A stretch of DNA of 64,000 nt from Mesorhizobium sp. M2E.F.Ca.ET.219.01.1.1 (GCF_004016445.2 NZ_SADT02000001.1:1221630-1285629); one strand, 5' to 3'. Numbered from the stretch's first letter, positions 8,243 through 18,250 are shown. The notes: generated by a model not told the origin, from the sequence alone. A program made the numbers and translations.

Positions 8243-9625
8243 ATGCGGGCTGTGGTGAAGTTCATCAAGTGGCTGCTTGGCCTCGTGATCCTGGCGGTGG
8301 TCGCGCTCTTCGCCTGGTTCTATTTCGCGCCGCCGGAACTGATCCGGGTCGGCTCCGGCTATTCGGCCAAGATCGTCTGCTCGAACGTCTTCATTGCCGG
8401 CCGCGACGCCAACCAGGTTCTGGCCGTCGATGTGCAGGCGCCCGGCCATCCGCTGCTCAGGCTGATGAAAGTCTCCGTCGACAAGGAGAGGGGACTTGTC
8501 TCCGCCGGCCTGCTGTGGGTGCTGGGGAAGAGCGTCGCGGTGGAACGCGATGGCGTCGGCTGTGCCTCGGTTCCCGACGGCGATACCGGCAAGGCGCGGC
8601 AGACCTCGCTGCGCGGGGCGGCCTCCACGCCAGCGCAGGCGGACGCGCTCTGGCCCGATGGCGAGCGCGTGGATGCCTCGCAAAATCCCGAGGTCGCGAA
8701 AATCGTCGACGATGCCGCGATGGCTGGCACCGGCATGCGCGCCATCGTGGTGGTGAAGAACGGCCGCGTCGTCGCGGAGCGTTATGGCGACGGCTTTTCG
8801 GCGAAGACGCCGCTGCTCGGCTGGTCGATGACCAAGACGGTGAATGCCGCGATCGTTGGCACGCTGGTCAAGGACGGCAAGATCGCCATCGACAACAAGG
8901 GTCTATTCAAGGCGTGGAAGGCCGACGGCCGCGCCGCCATAAGCCTTGCCGACATGATGGCGATGTCGAGCGGGCTGGCGTTCAACGAGGATTATGGCGA
9001 TGTCGCCGACGTCACGCGCATGCTCTATCTCGAGCCGGATATGGCTGGTTTCGCCGCGGCCCAATCGCTGACCGGCGAGGTGGGAAAAGTGTTTTCCTAT
9101 TCGAGCGGCACGGCGGTGATGCTGTCGCGGCTGTGGCAGGATGCGATCGGCGACAAGGCCAAGGCGCTGGCCTGGCCGCGCACCGCGCTGTTCGAGCCGC
9201 TCGGCATGCATAGCGCGGTGCTCGAAACCGACGAGCAGGGCACCTTCGTCGGCTCGTCCTATCTCTATGCAACGGCGCATGACTGGGCACGCTTCGGCCA
9301 GTTCCTGGTGCAGGGCGGCGTCTGGAACGGCAACCAGATCCTGCCCACCGGTTTCGTCGACTGGATGCGCGAGCCTGCGCCGGCCTCGAAGGTCTACGGC
9401 AGGGGTCAGCTATGGATCGAGGGACCAGGCGATGAGGAAAAGCCCGGCGCGGGCGCCGCCGCCGGCCTGCCCAAGGACACAGTTTGGATGGAGGGCCATG
9501 ACGGCCAGACGGTGGCGATCATTCCCTCGGAGCAGCTGGTGGTGGTGCGGCTTGGACTGACGCCGGCCAAGCTCGGCTATCGTCCGCAAGCGATGGTCGG
9601 CGCGCTGGTCAAGGAGCTGCATTAG
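8243..9625 (+). CDS. serine hydrolase of the beta-lactamase/class C family, membrane anchored
   Basis: A 460-residue protein with one N-terminal transmembrane helix (FIKWLLGLVILAVVALFAWFYF) and a beta-lactamase-fold periplasmic domain. It has SMTK as the SxxK nucleophile motif, a YSSG motif in the YxN position, and EGHDGQ as the KTG-equivalent (HxG). Such proteins are esterases, D-amino-acid peptidases or carboxypeptidase relatives; the substrate here is unknown and a true beta-lactamase role is unlikely. The ATG follows AAAGGCGG. The 234-base gap before it holds no feature I can support. Confidence 0.88.
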   Translation: MRAVVKFIKWLLGLVILAVVALFAWFYFAPPELIRVGSGYSAKIVCSNVFIAGRDANQVLAVDVQAPGHPLLRLMKVSVDKERGLVSAGLLWVLGKSVAVERDGVGCASVPDGDTGKARQTSLRGAASTPAQADALWPDGERVDASQNPEVAKIVDDAAMAGTGMRAIVVVKNGRVVAERYGDGFSAKTPLLGWSMTKTVNAAIVGTLVKDGKIAIDNKGLFKAWKADGRAAISLADMMAMSSGLAFNEDYGDVADVTRMLYLEPDMAGFAAAQSLTGEVGKVFSYSSGTAVMLSRLWQDAIGDKAKALAWPRTALFEPLGMHSAVLETDEQGTFVGSSYLYATAHDWARFGQFLVQGGVWNGNQILPTGFVDWMREPAPASKVYGRGQLWIEGPGDEEKPGAGAAAGLPKDTVWMEGHDGQTVAIIPSEQLVVVRLGLTPAKLGYRPQAMVGALVKELH

Positions 9626-9634
9626 TAGCGCCTG

Positions 9635-10300
9635 CTATTTGGAAGATCCGATCACGCCGAGATATGCATAGCCGCGATAAAGCGTTCTGAACCGGAAGGT
9701 CGTGCCGGCGCGCTGCGATTCCGATTCCAGCACATCGCGCAGCGAGGCGCGCGGCGAAACATGGAATTTGCGCAGCCAGCCGCGCAGGAGGGATCGGAAC
9801 CAGCGCGGCAGGCCTTCCTGCTGGCCGAAATCGACCACGTGCAGCGAGCCGCCGGGGGCGAGCACGGCAAGCGCGGCCGAGACGGTCTTTTCCCAACCGG
9901 GGATCATCGACAGCGAATAGGAGACGAAGACGCGGTCGAAGCGCTCGACTCCGAAGAGTGCCTTGGCGTCGAAATCGGTGGCGTCCCCGCGCGCAAGATT
10001 GACCTTGCCGGACAGGCCGTCGCGAGCGACGGCCGCGTACGCCGTCTCCAGCATCTCGGCCGAGATGTCGAGACCGAAGAAGCGGGCGTTCGGGTAGCGG
10101 CGGGCGGCAAGCACGATGTTGCGGCCGGTGCCGCAGCCGAGTTCCAGCACAGTGCCGCCTTGCGGCACGTCCAACCCGTCGATCAGGCGGTCGCGGCCGA
10201 GCAAATAGTATTTGCGGGTCAGGTCGTAGATGTGGCGCTGCCAGCGATAGACGCCGTCCATCAGTTCGGCATGGCTGGCCGGCAGCTCCGTCGTGCTCAT
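9635..10300 (-). CDS. btaB: BtaB-like diacylglyceryl-homoserine N-methyltransferase
   Basis: A 221-residue class I SAM methyltransferase with motif I VLELGCGTGRN at about 51-61, a FFGLDIS acidic strand, and VFVSYSLSMIPGW. It overlaps the end of the btaA gene by four bases (ATGA). In the known pathway, BtaB adds three methyl groups to diacylglyceryl-homoserine to give the betaine lipid DGTS, a phosphorus-free replacement for phospholipids in phosphate-starved bacteria. The assignment rests on the SAM fold and tight coupling to btaA. Confidence 0.88.
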   Translation of the reverse strand: MSTTELPASHAELMDGVYRWQRHIYDLTRKYYLLGRDRLIDGLDVPQGGTVLELGCGTGRNIVLAARRYPNARFFGLDISAEMLETAYAAVARDGLSGKVNLARGDATDFDAKALFGVERFDRVFVSYSLSMIPGWEKTVSAALAVLAPGGSLHVVDFGQQEGLPRWFRSLLRGWLRKFHVSPRASLRDVLESESQRAGTTFRFRTLYRGYAYLGVIGSSK

Positions 10301-11544
10301 GCGGCGCGCTTCACGTAAAGGTGGAAGCCGCCATAGATCGCCGAGCGGTCCATGGCCGAGAATTCGCGCGAGGCGTCGGCCTCATACGCCCACTGGTCGA
10401 GCAGCGAGCCGGAAACCCGGCCAGGCAGCAGGCTGGGTTCTGCCGCGGTGCGGAAGATGACGCGAGCACCCACGGAAGCCGTGCGGGTGATCTCGGTCCA
10501 GAGCGCGTTGAGCAGGTCGTCGGTCATCCAGTCCTGCGCGTCGAGCAGGACAAAGCGGTCGACGGTGCCCGCGTCCTTGGCGGCCAGGAACTTGATCAGG
10601 TTGGCGTGATGGATGGCGACGCGGTCGATGTTGTCGCGGATCGTCTTGTAATTGCGCTGTTCCAGATAGGCGGGCAGCGCTGCCTCGCCGGGTTGAGGAT
10701 AACGGCGGGCGAAGGCCTGCCAGGCGAAATAATTGTTCTTGAGCGGGAAGTCGCAGGCGAGCTTTTCCAGCCGTGCCTTCAAGACGCTCGCCATCGAGCC
10801 GTCGCCGGAGGTGATCAGCGAATCGTACTGCGCCGGCGGGATGCCGAGGCCGAACAGCGAAGCCTTGCGCGACGTCGCCCAGCGCAGCAGCTTCTTGTCG
10901 AAGACGGGCGCCAGTTCCTCGTTGAAGAAGCGGCGCTGCTCGCCGATGTTCTCAGCCTCCATGATCCCGGCCGGGTCGACACCGAACAGCTTGCCGACGC
11001 GATGACCCATGGCGATGAAGAGGCCGAGCAGGCCGGTCTGGTAGAAGTTGCGGTCGAAGACCGAGATGCGGCGGCGGCCGCGCCAGTTGCGGCGCTCCCA
11101 GTAGTGTCGGCTCACCGCATCGAGATGCGGCGCGATGAAGCGATCATAGGCATCCGAATTGTGGCTGGTGTCGGCGGCGCCGAAGAAGCGGAACAGGTCA
11201 CCCTGCGACGGCAGATGGCGCACCGCTTCCAGCTTCATGCGGTTCAGCGCGATATGCGCGGCATTGAGATCGACGGCGTCTATCCTGGCCGGCGAGCGGG
11301 TCAGGTAGGCCAGAATGTTGCAGCCACCCGAGGCGATCGTGACGACACGGTGACCGGCGCCCAGCTGCATGGCCTCCATGTCGACATCCGGGTCTTCCCA
11401 GATCTGCGGATAGACCAGGCCGGAGAACAGGAAGGCGAAGAGCCGCTCGGAAATGCCGTCCTTCGACAATGCCCGGTTCTGGTAGACGGCCTTTCCGACT
11501 TCCTTGCCTCGACGGTAAACGAGTTCTCCGGATACGTCCGACAT
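10297..11544 (-). CDS. btaA: BtaA-like S-adenosylmethionine:diacylglycerol 3-amino-3-carboxypropyltransferase
   Basis: A 415-residue DUF3419 protein. It transfers the aminocarboxypropyl group of SAM to diacylglycerol, the first step of DGTS betaine-lipid synthesis at the inner membrane. Visible features are FSGLVYPQIWEDPDVD near the start, the SAM site VVTIASGGCNILAYL, and VLLDAQDWMTD. I chose the ATG of MSDVSGELVYRRG at 11544. A longer frame starts at 11595, but that ATG lies inside a Pho box, upstream of where transcription should begin. Phosphate control is therefore expected. Confidence 0.9.
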   Translation of the reverse strand: MSDVSGELVYRRGKEVGKAVYQNRALSKDGISERLFAFLFSGLVYPQIWEDPDVDMEAMQLGAGHRVVTIASGGCNILAYLTRSPARIDAVDLNAAHIALNRMKLEAVRHLPSQGDLFRFFGAADTSHNSDAYDRFIAPHLDAVSRHYWERRNWRGRRRISVFDRNFYQTGLLGLFIAMGHRVGKLFGVDPAGIMEAENIGEQRRFFNEELAPVFDKKLLRWATSRKASLFGLGIPPAQYDSLITSGDGSMASVLKARLEKLACDFPLKNNYFAWQAFARRYPQPGEAALPAYLEQRNYKTIRDNIDRVAIHHANLIKFLAAKDAGTVDRFVLLDAQDWMTDDLLNALWTEITRTASVGARVIFRTAAEPSLLPGRVSGSLLDQWAYEADASREFSAMDRSAIYGGFHLYVKRAA

Positions 11545-11593
11545 GGAAAGGTGATTCCCCGTTTGCGTTGGCGCAAGCGGGTAGCGCAGCGTC

Positions 11594-11611
11594 ATGACAG
11601 GCAGGTGACAG
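11594..11611 (-). promoter_or_regulatory. Pho box upstream of btaAB
   Basis: On the minus strand CTGTCACctgcCTGTCAT is two 7-base PhoB half-sites at 11-base spacing, with a weaker third unit (CCGTCAA) another 11 bases upstream, near 11616-11622. This matches the PhoB consensus of direct CTGTCAT repeats. It ends 50 bases before the chosen btaA start, consistent with activation of the betaine-lipid operon under phosphate limitation. The preceding gene is on the same strand, so the box marks an independent promoter. Confidence 0.8.
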
Positions 11612-11639
11612 CTTGTTGACGGGAGGCCGTCACGAATTC

Positions 11640-14600
11640 TTAAGCCTTTCCGAATCCACCGGGCGTCGGCGTGGTGACGATGACCGCTTCACCGGCGTCG
11701 AGCGTGGTCTGGTCGCAGGCCTTCAGGACGTCGACCGATCCGTCATTGCGCCTGACTTTGGTCGAGCCGGCCTCGCCGTCGCCGCCGCCGTCGAGGCCCT
11801 GGGGGGGCCGGTTGCGGTGCGAGGACAGGATTGCGCATTCCATCTTTTCGAGGAAGCGGACGGTGCGCCTAGTGCCGTCGCCGGCATTCCACTTGCCCTT
11901 GCCGCCGGAGTTTTCACGGATGTGGAAGTCTTCCAGCACGACGGGGAAGCGCAGTTCCAGCACCTCCGGATCGGTAAGGCGCGAGTTGGTCATATGGGTG
12001 TGGACGCCGGAGGTGCCGGCAAAGCCGCGGCCCGAATTCATCCGGCCGGCCGGCGAGCCGGAGCAGATCGTCTCGTAATACTGGTATTTCTTGTTGCCGA
12101 AGGTGAGGTTGTTCATCGTGCCTTGCGCATTGCCCATGGCGCCCATCGCGCCGAACAGCGCATTGGTGACATGCTGGGAGGTCTCGACATTACCGGCGAC
12201 GACAGCGGCAGGGTAGGCGGGCTTCAGCATCGAGCCGTCGGGGATGACGATGTTGATCGGCCTGAGGCAGCCGGCATTCATAGGGATCATGTCCTCGACC
12301 ATGACGCGGAAAGCGTAGAGCACGGCGGCGCGGGCGACCGGCTCCGGCGCGTTGAAATTGTTCTTCATGACAGGCGAGGTGCCGGTGAAATCGACGGTCG
12401 CCTCGCGCTTTTTCCGGTCGACGGTGATCTTCACCCTGATCACCTGACCGGTGTCGGTGGGATATTCGTACGCCGCGCTGTCGGGAAGCCGCTCTATCAC
12501 GCGGCGCACGCTCTCGGCGGCGTTGTCCTGGACATGGCCCATATAGGCCTCGACGACATCGAGGCCGAAATGCGCGACCATCTTGCGCAGTTCCGCCACG
12601 CCCTTTTCGTTGGCGGCGATCTGCGCCTTGAGGTCGGCGATGTTCTGAGTTGGGTTGCGCGCGGGGTAGGGATGGTCGGTAAGCAGCGTCTCCAGCTCCT
12701 TCTCGCGGAAGCGTCCGCGATCGACGATGCGGAAATTGTCGAACAGCACGCCTTCCTCATCGACCGTTGTCGCAAGCGGCGTCATCGAGCCGGGCGCGGT
12801 GCCGCCGACATCGGCGTGATGGCCGCGCGAGGCCGCCCAGAACAGGATCTCGTTCAGCGCATCGTCAAAGACAGGCGTCACCACCGTGATGTCGGGCAGA
12901 TGCGTACCGCCATTGTAGGGCGCGTTGAGCGCGAAGACGTCGCCCGGATGAATATCGCCGGAATTCAGGCGGATGATGGTTTCGACGGAACGGTCCATCG
13001 AGCCCAGATGCACGGGCATGTGCGGCGCGTTGGCGACCAGCGCGCCATGGCGGTCGAACACGGCGCAGGAGAAATCGAGCCGTTCCTTGATGTTCACCGA
13101 ATAGGCGGTGTTCTGCAGCGTCACGCCCATCTGCTCGGCGATCGACATGAAGAGATTGTTGAAGACCTCCAGCATCACCGGATCGGCCTCGGTGCCGAGT
13201 GCCGCGGCACGTGCCTTTCTTTCCGTGCGGCGGATCACGACGTGGTCGAGACTGGTGATTTCGGCGCGCCAGCCGGGCTCGACGACGATGGTCTGGTTCG
13301 GCTCGATGATCAGCGCGGGGCCGGCGACCGTGTTGGATGGCCGCAGGTTTTCACGGCGGTAGACGCCGGCCTCGTGCCAGCGGCCTTCGGTATAGATGCG
13401 CCGGCTTTCCGAAGGCTTGGGCTCTACTCCTGCCAGCTCGGTAGGGGCGGAGGCTTCAGCCCTGTCCTGTCGAGCGGCTTCCATGCCTTCGACGGCGACG
13501 GTTTCGACGACGATCGGCTTGTCGTCATAGACGAATCCGAACTGCGCCTTGTGCGCAGCCTCGAAGTCGCTCTTGGCGCGGAAGATCGAGCCGTGTTCGA
13601 AATTCACCGGCAGCGCCGTGTCGGTGCCGTCATAGCGGATGTGCAGGACAGGCCTCGTTGAAACGACGTCCTCGGCAATGCCTTGCTCGCCGAGTTCGCC
13701 GATGACGTCGCCACGCAAGGTCGCGATGAGAGCCTCGATCGCCGATCGGGATTCCTCGGCGAGCGGCTGCAGCAGACCCTGCTGGCGCGAGGCGAAGACC
13801 GACGACAGGCCGATGCCGTAAGCCGAAAGCAGCCCCGAAAAGGGGTGGATGAGCACGGCTTCCATGCCCAGCGCATCGGCAACCAGGCAGGCATGCTGGC
13901 CGCCGGCGCCGCCGAAGCAATTCAAGAGATATTCCGTGACGTCGTAGCCGCGCTGTACCGAGATCTTCTTGATGGCGTTGGCCATGTTCTCGACGGCGAT
14001 GGTGACAAAGCCCTCGGCGACCGCCTCGGGCGAGCGGCCGTCGCCGATCTGAGCGGCAAGTGCTGCGAATTTCTCGCGAACCATGCCGGCGTCGAGCAGC
14101 TGGTCCTGGCCGGCGCCGAAAATCGCCGGGAAGAAATCGGGCTGCAATTTGCCGAGCATGACATTGGCGTCGGTGACGGCGAGCGGCCCGCCGCGCCGGT
14201 AGGCTGCCGGGCCGGGATTGGCGCCGGCGGAATCCGGGCCGACGCGGAAGCGGCTGGCTTCATAATGGAGGATCGAGCCACCGCCGGCGGCGACGGTGTG
14301 GATGCGCATCATCGGCGCGCGGATGCGCACGCCGGCGACCTCGGTGTCGAAGGCGCGCTCATAGTCGCCGTCGTAATGGGCAACGTCGGTCGAGGTGCCG
14401 CCCATATCGAAGCCGATGACCTTGTCGAAGCCGGCGAGCTTCGCCGTCTCGACCATGCCGACGACGCCGCCGGCCGGGCCGGACAGCAGCGCGTCCTTGC
14501 CCTGGAACATGTCGGCGGCGGTCAGGCCGCCCGAGGACATCATGAACATCAGGCGCGGGCCGGCGCCCAGCTCTCCCGCCACACGTTGCACATAGCGAGA

Positions 14601-15302
14601 CAGGATCGGCGACAGATAAGCGTCCACCACTGTGGTATCGCCGCGGCCGACCAGCTTGATGAGCGGCGAGACCTCGTGGGAGACCGAAATCTGGCTGAAG
14701 CCGATCTTGCGGCAGACTTTTGCCACGGCTTTTTCGTGATCGGGGTATTTCCAGGCATGCATGAAGACGATGGCGACCGCTTCGATACCGTCGGCCTTCG
14801 CCTGTTCGATCGCCGGGCGGCAGGCTGCGATGTCGAGCAGACGTTCGACGCCGCCGTCGGCGCGCACGCGTTCATCGACCTCGATCACCCGCTCGTAGAG
14901 TTGCTCGGGCAGGATGATCTCCTTGGCGAAGATGTCTGGTCTCGCCTGATAGGCGATGCGCAATGCGTCGCGAAAACCCTTGCTGATCAGCAGCAGCACG
15001 CGGTCGCCCTTGCGTTCGAGCAGTGCATTGGTGGCAACGGTCGTACCCATTTTGACGTCGCCGATCGCGTCGGCGGAAATGGCATCGCCGGCTTTCAAAC
15101 CCAACAGGTCGCGGATGCCCTGGATGGCAGCGTCCGCATAAGCCTCGGGATTCTCGGACAAGAGTTTTCGAGGGTGCAGCCGGCCTTGCGGATCACGGCC
15201 GATGATGTCGGTGAAGGTGCCGCCGCGGTCGATCCAAAAATCCCATTTCTGTGTTTCCGCGGCTACCGGCATTCTGCTTATCCACTGTGTCTTCGAGCGC
15301 AT
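11640..15302 (-). CDS. 5-oxoprolinase / hydantoinase A-B fusion
   Basis: A 1220-residue cytosolic enzyme that joins the hydantoinase A part (residues about 20-690; [12 protein letters not shown] near the start and [16 protein letters not shown], both ATP-binding sugar-kinase-like motifs) to the hydantoinase B part (from [18 protein letters not shown] to the end). This single-chain layout and length are those of ATP-dependent 5-oxoprolinase, which opens 5-oxo-L-proline to glutamate. N-methylhydantoinase or related activities remain possible. An alternative ATG lies 10 codons inside (MPVAAETQ). No partner genes for hydantoin uptake are adjacent. Confidence 0.9.
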   Translation of the reverse strand: MRSKTQWISRMPVAAETQKWDFWIDRGGTFTDIIGRDPQGRLHPRKLLSENPEAYADAAIQGIRDLLGLKAGDAISADAIGDVKMGTTVATNALLERKGDRVLLLISKGFRDALRIAYQARPDIFAKEIILPEQLYERVIEVDERVRADGGVERLLDIAACRPAIEQAKADGIEAVAIVFMHAWKYPDHEKAVAKVCRKIGFSQISVSHEVSPLIKLVGRGDTTVVDAYLSPILSRYVQRVAGELGAGPRLMFMMSSGGLTAADMFQGKDALLSGPAGGVVGMVETAKLAGFDKVIGFDMGGTSTDVAHYDGDYERAFDTEVAGVRIRAPMMRIHTVAAGGGSILHYEASRFRVGPDSAGANPGPAAYRRGGPLAVTDANVMLGKLQPDFFPAIFGAGQDQLLDAGMVREKFAALAAQIGDGRSPEAVAEGFVTIAVENMANAIKKISVQRGYDVTEYLLNCFGGAGGQHACLVADALGMEAVLIHPFSGLLSAYGIGLSSVFASRQQGLLQPLAEESRSAIEALIATLRGDVIGELGEQGIAEDVVSTRPVLHIRYDGTDTALPVNFEHGSIFRAKSDFEAAHKAQFGFVYDDKPIVVETVAVEGMEAARQDRAEASAPTELAGVEPKPSESRRIYTEGRWHEAGVYRRENLRPSNTVAGPALIIEPNQTIVVEPGWRAEITSLDHVVIRRTERKARAAALGTEADPVMLEVFNNLFMSIAEQMGVTLQNTAYSVNIKERLDFSCAVFDRHGALVANAPHMPVHLGSMDRSVETIIRLNSGDIHPGDVFALNAPYNGGTHLPDITVVTPVFDDALNEILFWAASRGHHADVGGTAPGSMTPLATTVDEEGVLFDNFRIVDRGRFREKELETLLTDHPYPARNPTQNIADLKAQIAANEKGVAELRKMVAHFGLDVVEAYMGHVQDNAAESVRRVIERLPDSAAYEYPTDTGQVIRVKITVDRKKREATVDFTGTSPVMKNNFNAPEPVARAAVLYAFRVMVEDMIPMNAGCLRPINIVIPDGSMLKPAYPAAVVAGNVETSQHVTNALFGAMGAMGNAQGTMNNLTFGNKKYQYYETICSGSPAGRMNSGRGFAGTSGVHTHMTNSRLTDPEVLELRFPVVLEDFHIRENSGGKGKWNAGDGTRRTVRFLEKMECAILSSHRNRPPQGLDGGGDGEAGSTKVRRNDGSVDVLKACDQTTLDAGEAVIVTTPTPGGFGKA

Positions 15303-15449
15303 GTTCTGTTAGTTCGGGATTTCGGCGCCAGCAATTGCAAGTTGATGTTACACATCGAAATGCAACGTTACGAAACCGGCGAGCCTGCTGATGCATTTCC
15401 CCTGCGATCGCTCACCGAAACGTGAGCGTTCTGTTGAAGGAGAGATACC

Positions 15450-15656
15450 ATGAAGAAGCTCATTCTGGCGTCTTTATCGGCGCTCGCCCTGCTGGGGGTC
15501 GCGGCGTGCAGCGACAGTGGCACCGATAAGACCACCACCCAGAGCACCAATCCGCCGGCCAACGAGCAGCCGATGAAGCCGGCCTCGCCCGACGCTTCGA
15601 AGCCCGCTGAACCGGCTCCGGCAACAAATCCGGCTCCTGCCGCGCCTGCGCAGTAA
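15450..15656 (+). CDS. small Pro/Ala-rich lipoprotein
   Basis: A 68-residue protein with signal peptide MKKLILASLSALALLGVAAC and a lipobox ending at Cys20, followed by a low-complexity tail rich in Thr, Pro, Ala, Asn and Lys. The tail is typical of an unstructured envelope lipoprotein that reaches through the periplasm; no domain is recognised. GAAGGAGAGATACC precedes the ATG and a terminator hairpin follows 20 bases after the stop, so it is probably a single-gene transcript. It is transcribed divergently from the 5-oxoprolinase gene. Confidence 0.85.
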   Translation: MKKLILASLSALALLGVAACSDSGTDKTTTQSTNPPANEQPMKPASPDASKPAEPAPATNPAPAAPAQ

Positions 15657-15676
15657 GAGCCGACCGATAGATTCAG

Positions 15677-15705
15677 GGAAGGCCGGCAATGCCGGCCTTC
15701 CTTTT
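15677..15705 (+). terminator. rho-independent terminator after the lipoprotein gene
   Basis: Perfect 11-bp stem GGAAGGCCGGC / GCCGGCCTTCC with a 3-base AAT loop, followed directly by TTTT. Confidence 0.9.
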
Positions 15706-15789
15706 GCCCCATCGATCCCGAAGCTCGCCGATCACCTGCGGCAATGTCCAGGCTTGATAGAACCGCCCGGTTCGCTCTATGAAGCCGGC

Positions 15790-16509
15790 ATGTCGATTTG
15801 GGACCGCCTTGGCGACTTCATCGCTCGTGTTTCGTCGTCGGCGTCCTCGGGCGTCGCGGATGTCGTCGAAGCCGTGCGCACCGTGTTTTCCGGCGATCCG
15901 GACCTGCGCCGGCGCGTGGCCTTCTCGGTGGCGATGATCGCGCTGTCGGCCAAGATGGCCAAGGCCGACGGCATCGTCACCCAGGACGAGGTGCGCGCCT
16001 TCCAGGAAATCTTCGAAGTGCCGCCGAGCGAGACGCGCAACGTGGCGCGGCTTTACGACATCGCCAAGAAGGATGTCGCTGGGTTCGAGACCTATGCCCA
16101 GCGCATGGCGCAGCTCTGCGGCTCCGGCCATGCCAACTGCATGATGCTGGAAGACATCCTCGACGGATTGTTCCACATCGCCAAGGCGGATGGGCTCATC
16201 CATGAGCGGGAAGGCCAGTTCCTGCATCGGATCGCCGAGATTTTTCGCATCGACGAGGCGCATTACGAGGCGATCCTGTCGCGGCACGTCAATCTCGGCG
16301 CCGCCGATCCTTACGTCGTTCTGGGCATCGAACGTGGCAAGCCGTTCGAGGAGATCAGGAAACGCTATCGCAAGCTGATCTCCGACAATCACCCGGACAG
16401 GTTGATCGCGCGCGGCCTGCCACAGGAATTCATCAAGATCGCCACGACCAGGGTCGCCGCGATCAATGCCGCCTATGAGATGATCGAGCGGGGCCTCAGG
16501 CACGCATGA
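15790..16509 (+). CDS. TerB-domain / J-domain protein (DjlA-like)
   Basis: About 239 residues. The first two thirds form a TerB-like helical bundle (FSVAMIALSAKMAKADGIVT, then HIAKADGLIHEREGQFL), and the end is a J domain (DPYVVLGIERGKPFEEIRKRYRKL with NHPD as the HPD signature). This is the layout of DjlA-type DnaK co-chaperones, but there is no clear N-terminal transmembrane segment, so it is probably cytosolic or peripheral. The ATG of MSIWDRLG is preferred over one 12 codons earlier. Its stop overlaps the next gene by four bases, implying coupling with the amidase. Confidence 0.87.
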   Translation: MSIWDRLGDFIARVSSSASSGVADVVEAVRTVFSGDPDLRRRVAFSVAMIALSAKMAKADGIVTQDEVRAFQEIFEVPPSETRNVARLYDIAKKDVAGFETYAQRMAQLCGSGHANCMMLEDILDGLFHIAKADGLIHEREGQFLHRIAEIFRIDEAHYEAILSRHVNLGAADPYVVLGIERGKPFEEIRKRYRKLISDNHPDRLIARGLPQEFIKIATTRVAAINAAYEMIERGLRHA

Positions 16510-17273
16510 GCGGTTTTCTGCCCGACCAGCCAGGTGCGGAGGTCCGGGTCTCGCCGAATTTCGGCCCGCGCCGCGAGACGCTGAGGCCCGACATGATCGT
16601 GCTGCACTATACCGGCATGGCAAGCGGCGCCGGCGCCGAGGCGTGGCTATGCGATCCGGCAAGCGAGGTGTCCTCGCATTACCTCGTTCACGAGGATGGC
16701 CGTATCGTGCAAATGGTGCGCGAGAGCGATCGCGCCTGGCATGCCGGCAAGAGTTCCTGGCTCGGGCGAACCGACATCAACTCCTGCTCGGTCGGCATCG
16801 AGATCGTCAATCCCGGGCACACGCTGGGCTACAAGGCCTTCCCGCGGCGGCAGATCGGCGCCGTGATCGAGTTGTGCGCGGGTATCGCGGGGCGCCATTC
16901 CATTCCCGCTGTAAGGGTGCTCGCACATTCGGACGTGGCGCCGGGCCGCAAGGTCGATCCGGGCGAGAAATTCCCCTGGAAGGCGCTGTTCGCGGCCGGT
17001 GTCGGCCACCTCGTGCCGGCGGCGCCGATAAAGGCGGGCGCCGCGCTGAAGGCCGGGGATGCCGGAGCCGACGTTGAAGCACTGCAGTCGATGCTGGCGC
17101 TCTACGGCTATGGCGCCGAGATATCGGGTGTCTGTGATCGGCAGACGGAAATCGTGGTGGCGGCGTTCCAGCGGCATTTCCGGCGGCGACTGGTGGATGG
17201 CGTGGCGGACAATTCGACGATCCGCACGCTGGAACGGCTCCTGGCTTCCGTAAAGGCAACCACCATCAAATAG
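16506..17273 (+). CDS. N-acetylmuramoyl-L-alanine amidase with peptidoglycan-binding domain (AmiD-like)
   Basis: A 255-residue amidase_2 enzyme that removes peptides from MurNAc. Zn-ligand motifs are visible: IVLHYTGMASG at about 30-40 (first His), and VLAHSDVAPGRKVDPGEKFPW with the last His and the catalytic Lys. SSHYLVHEDGRIVQMV and AWHAGKSSW complete the fold. A PG_binding_1 domain (ADVEALQSMLALYGYGAEISG) follows. There is no obvious signal peptide, so it may act in muropeptide recycling (AmpD/AmiD role) or be exported by an unusual route. It starts within the stop of the J-domain gene. Confidence 0.92.
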   Translation: MSGFLPDQPGAEVRVSPNFGPRRETLRPDMIVLHYTGMASGAGAEAWLCDPASEVSSHYLVHEDGRIVQMVRESDRAWHAGKSSWLGRTDINSCSVGIEIVNPGHTLGYKAFPRRQIGAVIELCAGIAGRHSIPAVRVLAHSDVAPGRKVDPGEKFPWKALFAAGVGHLVPAAPIKAGAALKAGDAGADVEALQSMLALYGYGAEISGVCDRQTEIVVAAFQRHFRRRLVDGVADNSTIRTLERLLASVKATTIK

Positions 17274-17458
17274 TCGCGCCGGGATCCTTAAATTACAATC
17301 TGTCACTCAAAGTGAATTGCGCCGCCTTCATTGCCGCCAATTCCGACTGCAAATGCCCATCCCGCAAGTTGTCGGGCGTCTATCCCCCCAAGACACCCGA
17401 TGTTGAGTTGACCCAACTGCGCGAAGTTCTTCGCGCAGCTCTAACAGAACAGGACTAC

Positions 17459-18166
17459 ATGCAAAGATTGACCGTTGTAGCGGCAGCCGTTGCTGCCGGA
17501 GTGATGACTCTTGCCTTAAATCCAGCGAACAGTGCCCCTCTGAGCTTGCGGGCAGACAACGGCTTCGCCGCCGCGCCCGCGGCACCGAAGGCAAGCCCGA
17601 CCGCCAAGGGTTCAAGGGTCGAGAGAACCACCTCGACCAAAGTGGAGAAGGTCGCCGCAGCCAAAGCGGCGAAAAGAACGGCAAGGCGCAATTCGAAGCG
17701 CAACAGGCAGACTATCGACCTGACCGCGACAGCTTCCATCCACCCTGAGAAGCCCGCGTTGTCGTCCTCAACGACGGGCGACGGCCAATATTCGGCGATC
17801 ATTGCCCGCTATGCCGCGAGCTACGGCGTGCCGGTGTCGCTGGCCAAGGCCGTCATCAAGATCGAAAGCAACTACCGGCCGAACATGGTCGGCGGCGCCG
17901 GCGAGATCGGCCTGATGCAGATCAAGCCGGCGACGGCCCGCATGATGGGTTATACCGGTTCGGCCAAGGGATTGTTCGATCCTGACACCAACATCAAATA
18001 CGGCATGAAATACCTCGCCATGGCGCGGGACCTCGGCGGCGGCACCACCTGCGGCACGATCCTGAAATACAATGCCGGCCACGGAGCGACGCGGATGAAC
18101 CCTGTCTCCGCCGCCTATTGCAGCAAGGTGAAGGTGCAGATGGTGGCGCTGGGCTCGCCGGCCTGA
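17459..18166 (+). CDS. SLT-family lytic transglycosylase
   Basis: About 235 residues. The chosen start gives a signal peptide (MQRLTVVAAAVAAGVMTLAL) followed by a basic, Lys/Arg/Thr-rich linker and a soluble lytic transglycosylase domain with the catalytic Glu in VIKIESNYRPNMVGGAGEIGLMQIKPATA, then IKYGMKYLAMA and KYNAGHG. It should cut glycan strands in the periplasm. An upstream in-frame ATG at 17312 adds 49 non-family residues and is disfavoured. It is the last gene before rnpB and the third wall hydrolase in this region. Confidence 0.9.
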   Translation: MQRLTVVAAAVAAGVMTLALNPANSAPLSLRADNGFAAAPAAPKASPTAKGSRVERTTSTKVEKVAAAKAAKRTARRNSKRNRQTIDLTATASIHPEKPALSSSTTGDGQYSAIIARYAASYGVPVSLAKAVIKIESNYRPNMVGGAGEIGLMQIKPATARMMGYTGSAKGLFDPDTNIKYGMKYLAMARDLGGGTTCGTILKYNAGHGATRMNPVSAAYCSKVKVQMVALGSPA

Positions 18167-18173
18167 TGCTAAC

Positions 18174-18250
18174 GCGGCGGATTTGGGCAACGCGCGCGCT
18201 TTATGCAGGTCGTTGCCCCAAACCGCCGCGCATTCGGGACTAAGTGCTTT
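18174..18250 (+). repeat. dispersed intergenic repeat, copy A (degenerate)
   Basis: A 19-bp imperfect inverted repeat (18174-18192 with 18211-18229, two mismatches) just after the transglycosylase stop. Its right arm, CGTTGCCCCAAACCGC, and the preceding TTATGCAGG match the core of the elements at about 44318-44410 and 48342-48450. The left arm has no counterpart in copies B or C, and the usual CGACATGCATT end is lost. It lies upstream of rnpB in the same orientation. Confidence 0.6.

Noticed and set aside
8243..9625. Serine hydrolase as an antibiotic-resistance beta-lactamase
   Set aside because: The membrane anchor and HxG motif point to the wider class C-fold hydrolases; no specific resistance-enzyme signature seen.
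11613..13661. 682-codon plus-strand frame over the 5-oxoprolinase gene
   Set aside because: Antisense shadow: no recognisable domain, while the opposite strand encodes an intact hydantoinase B domain.
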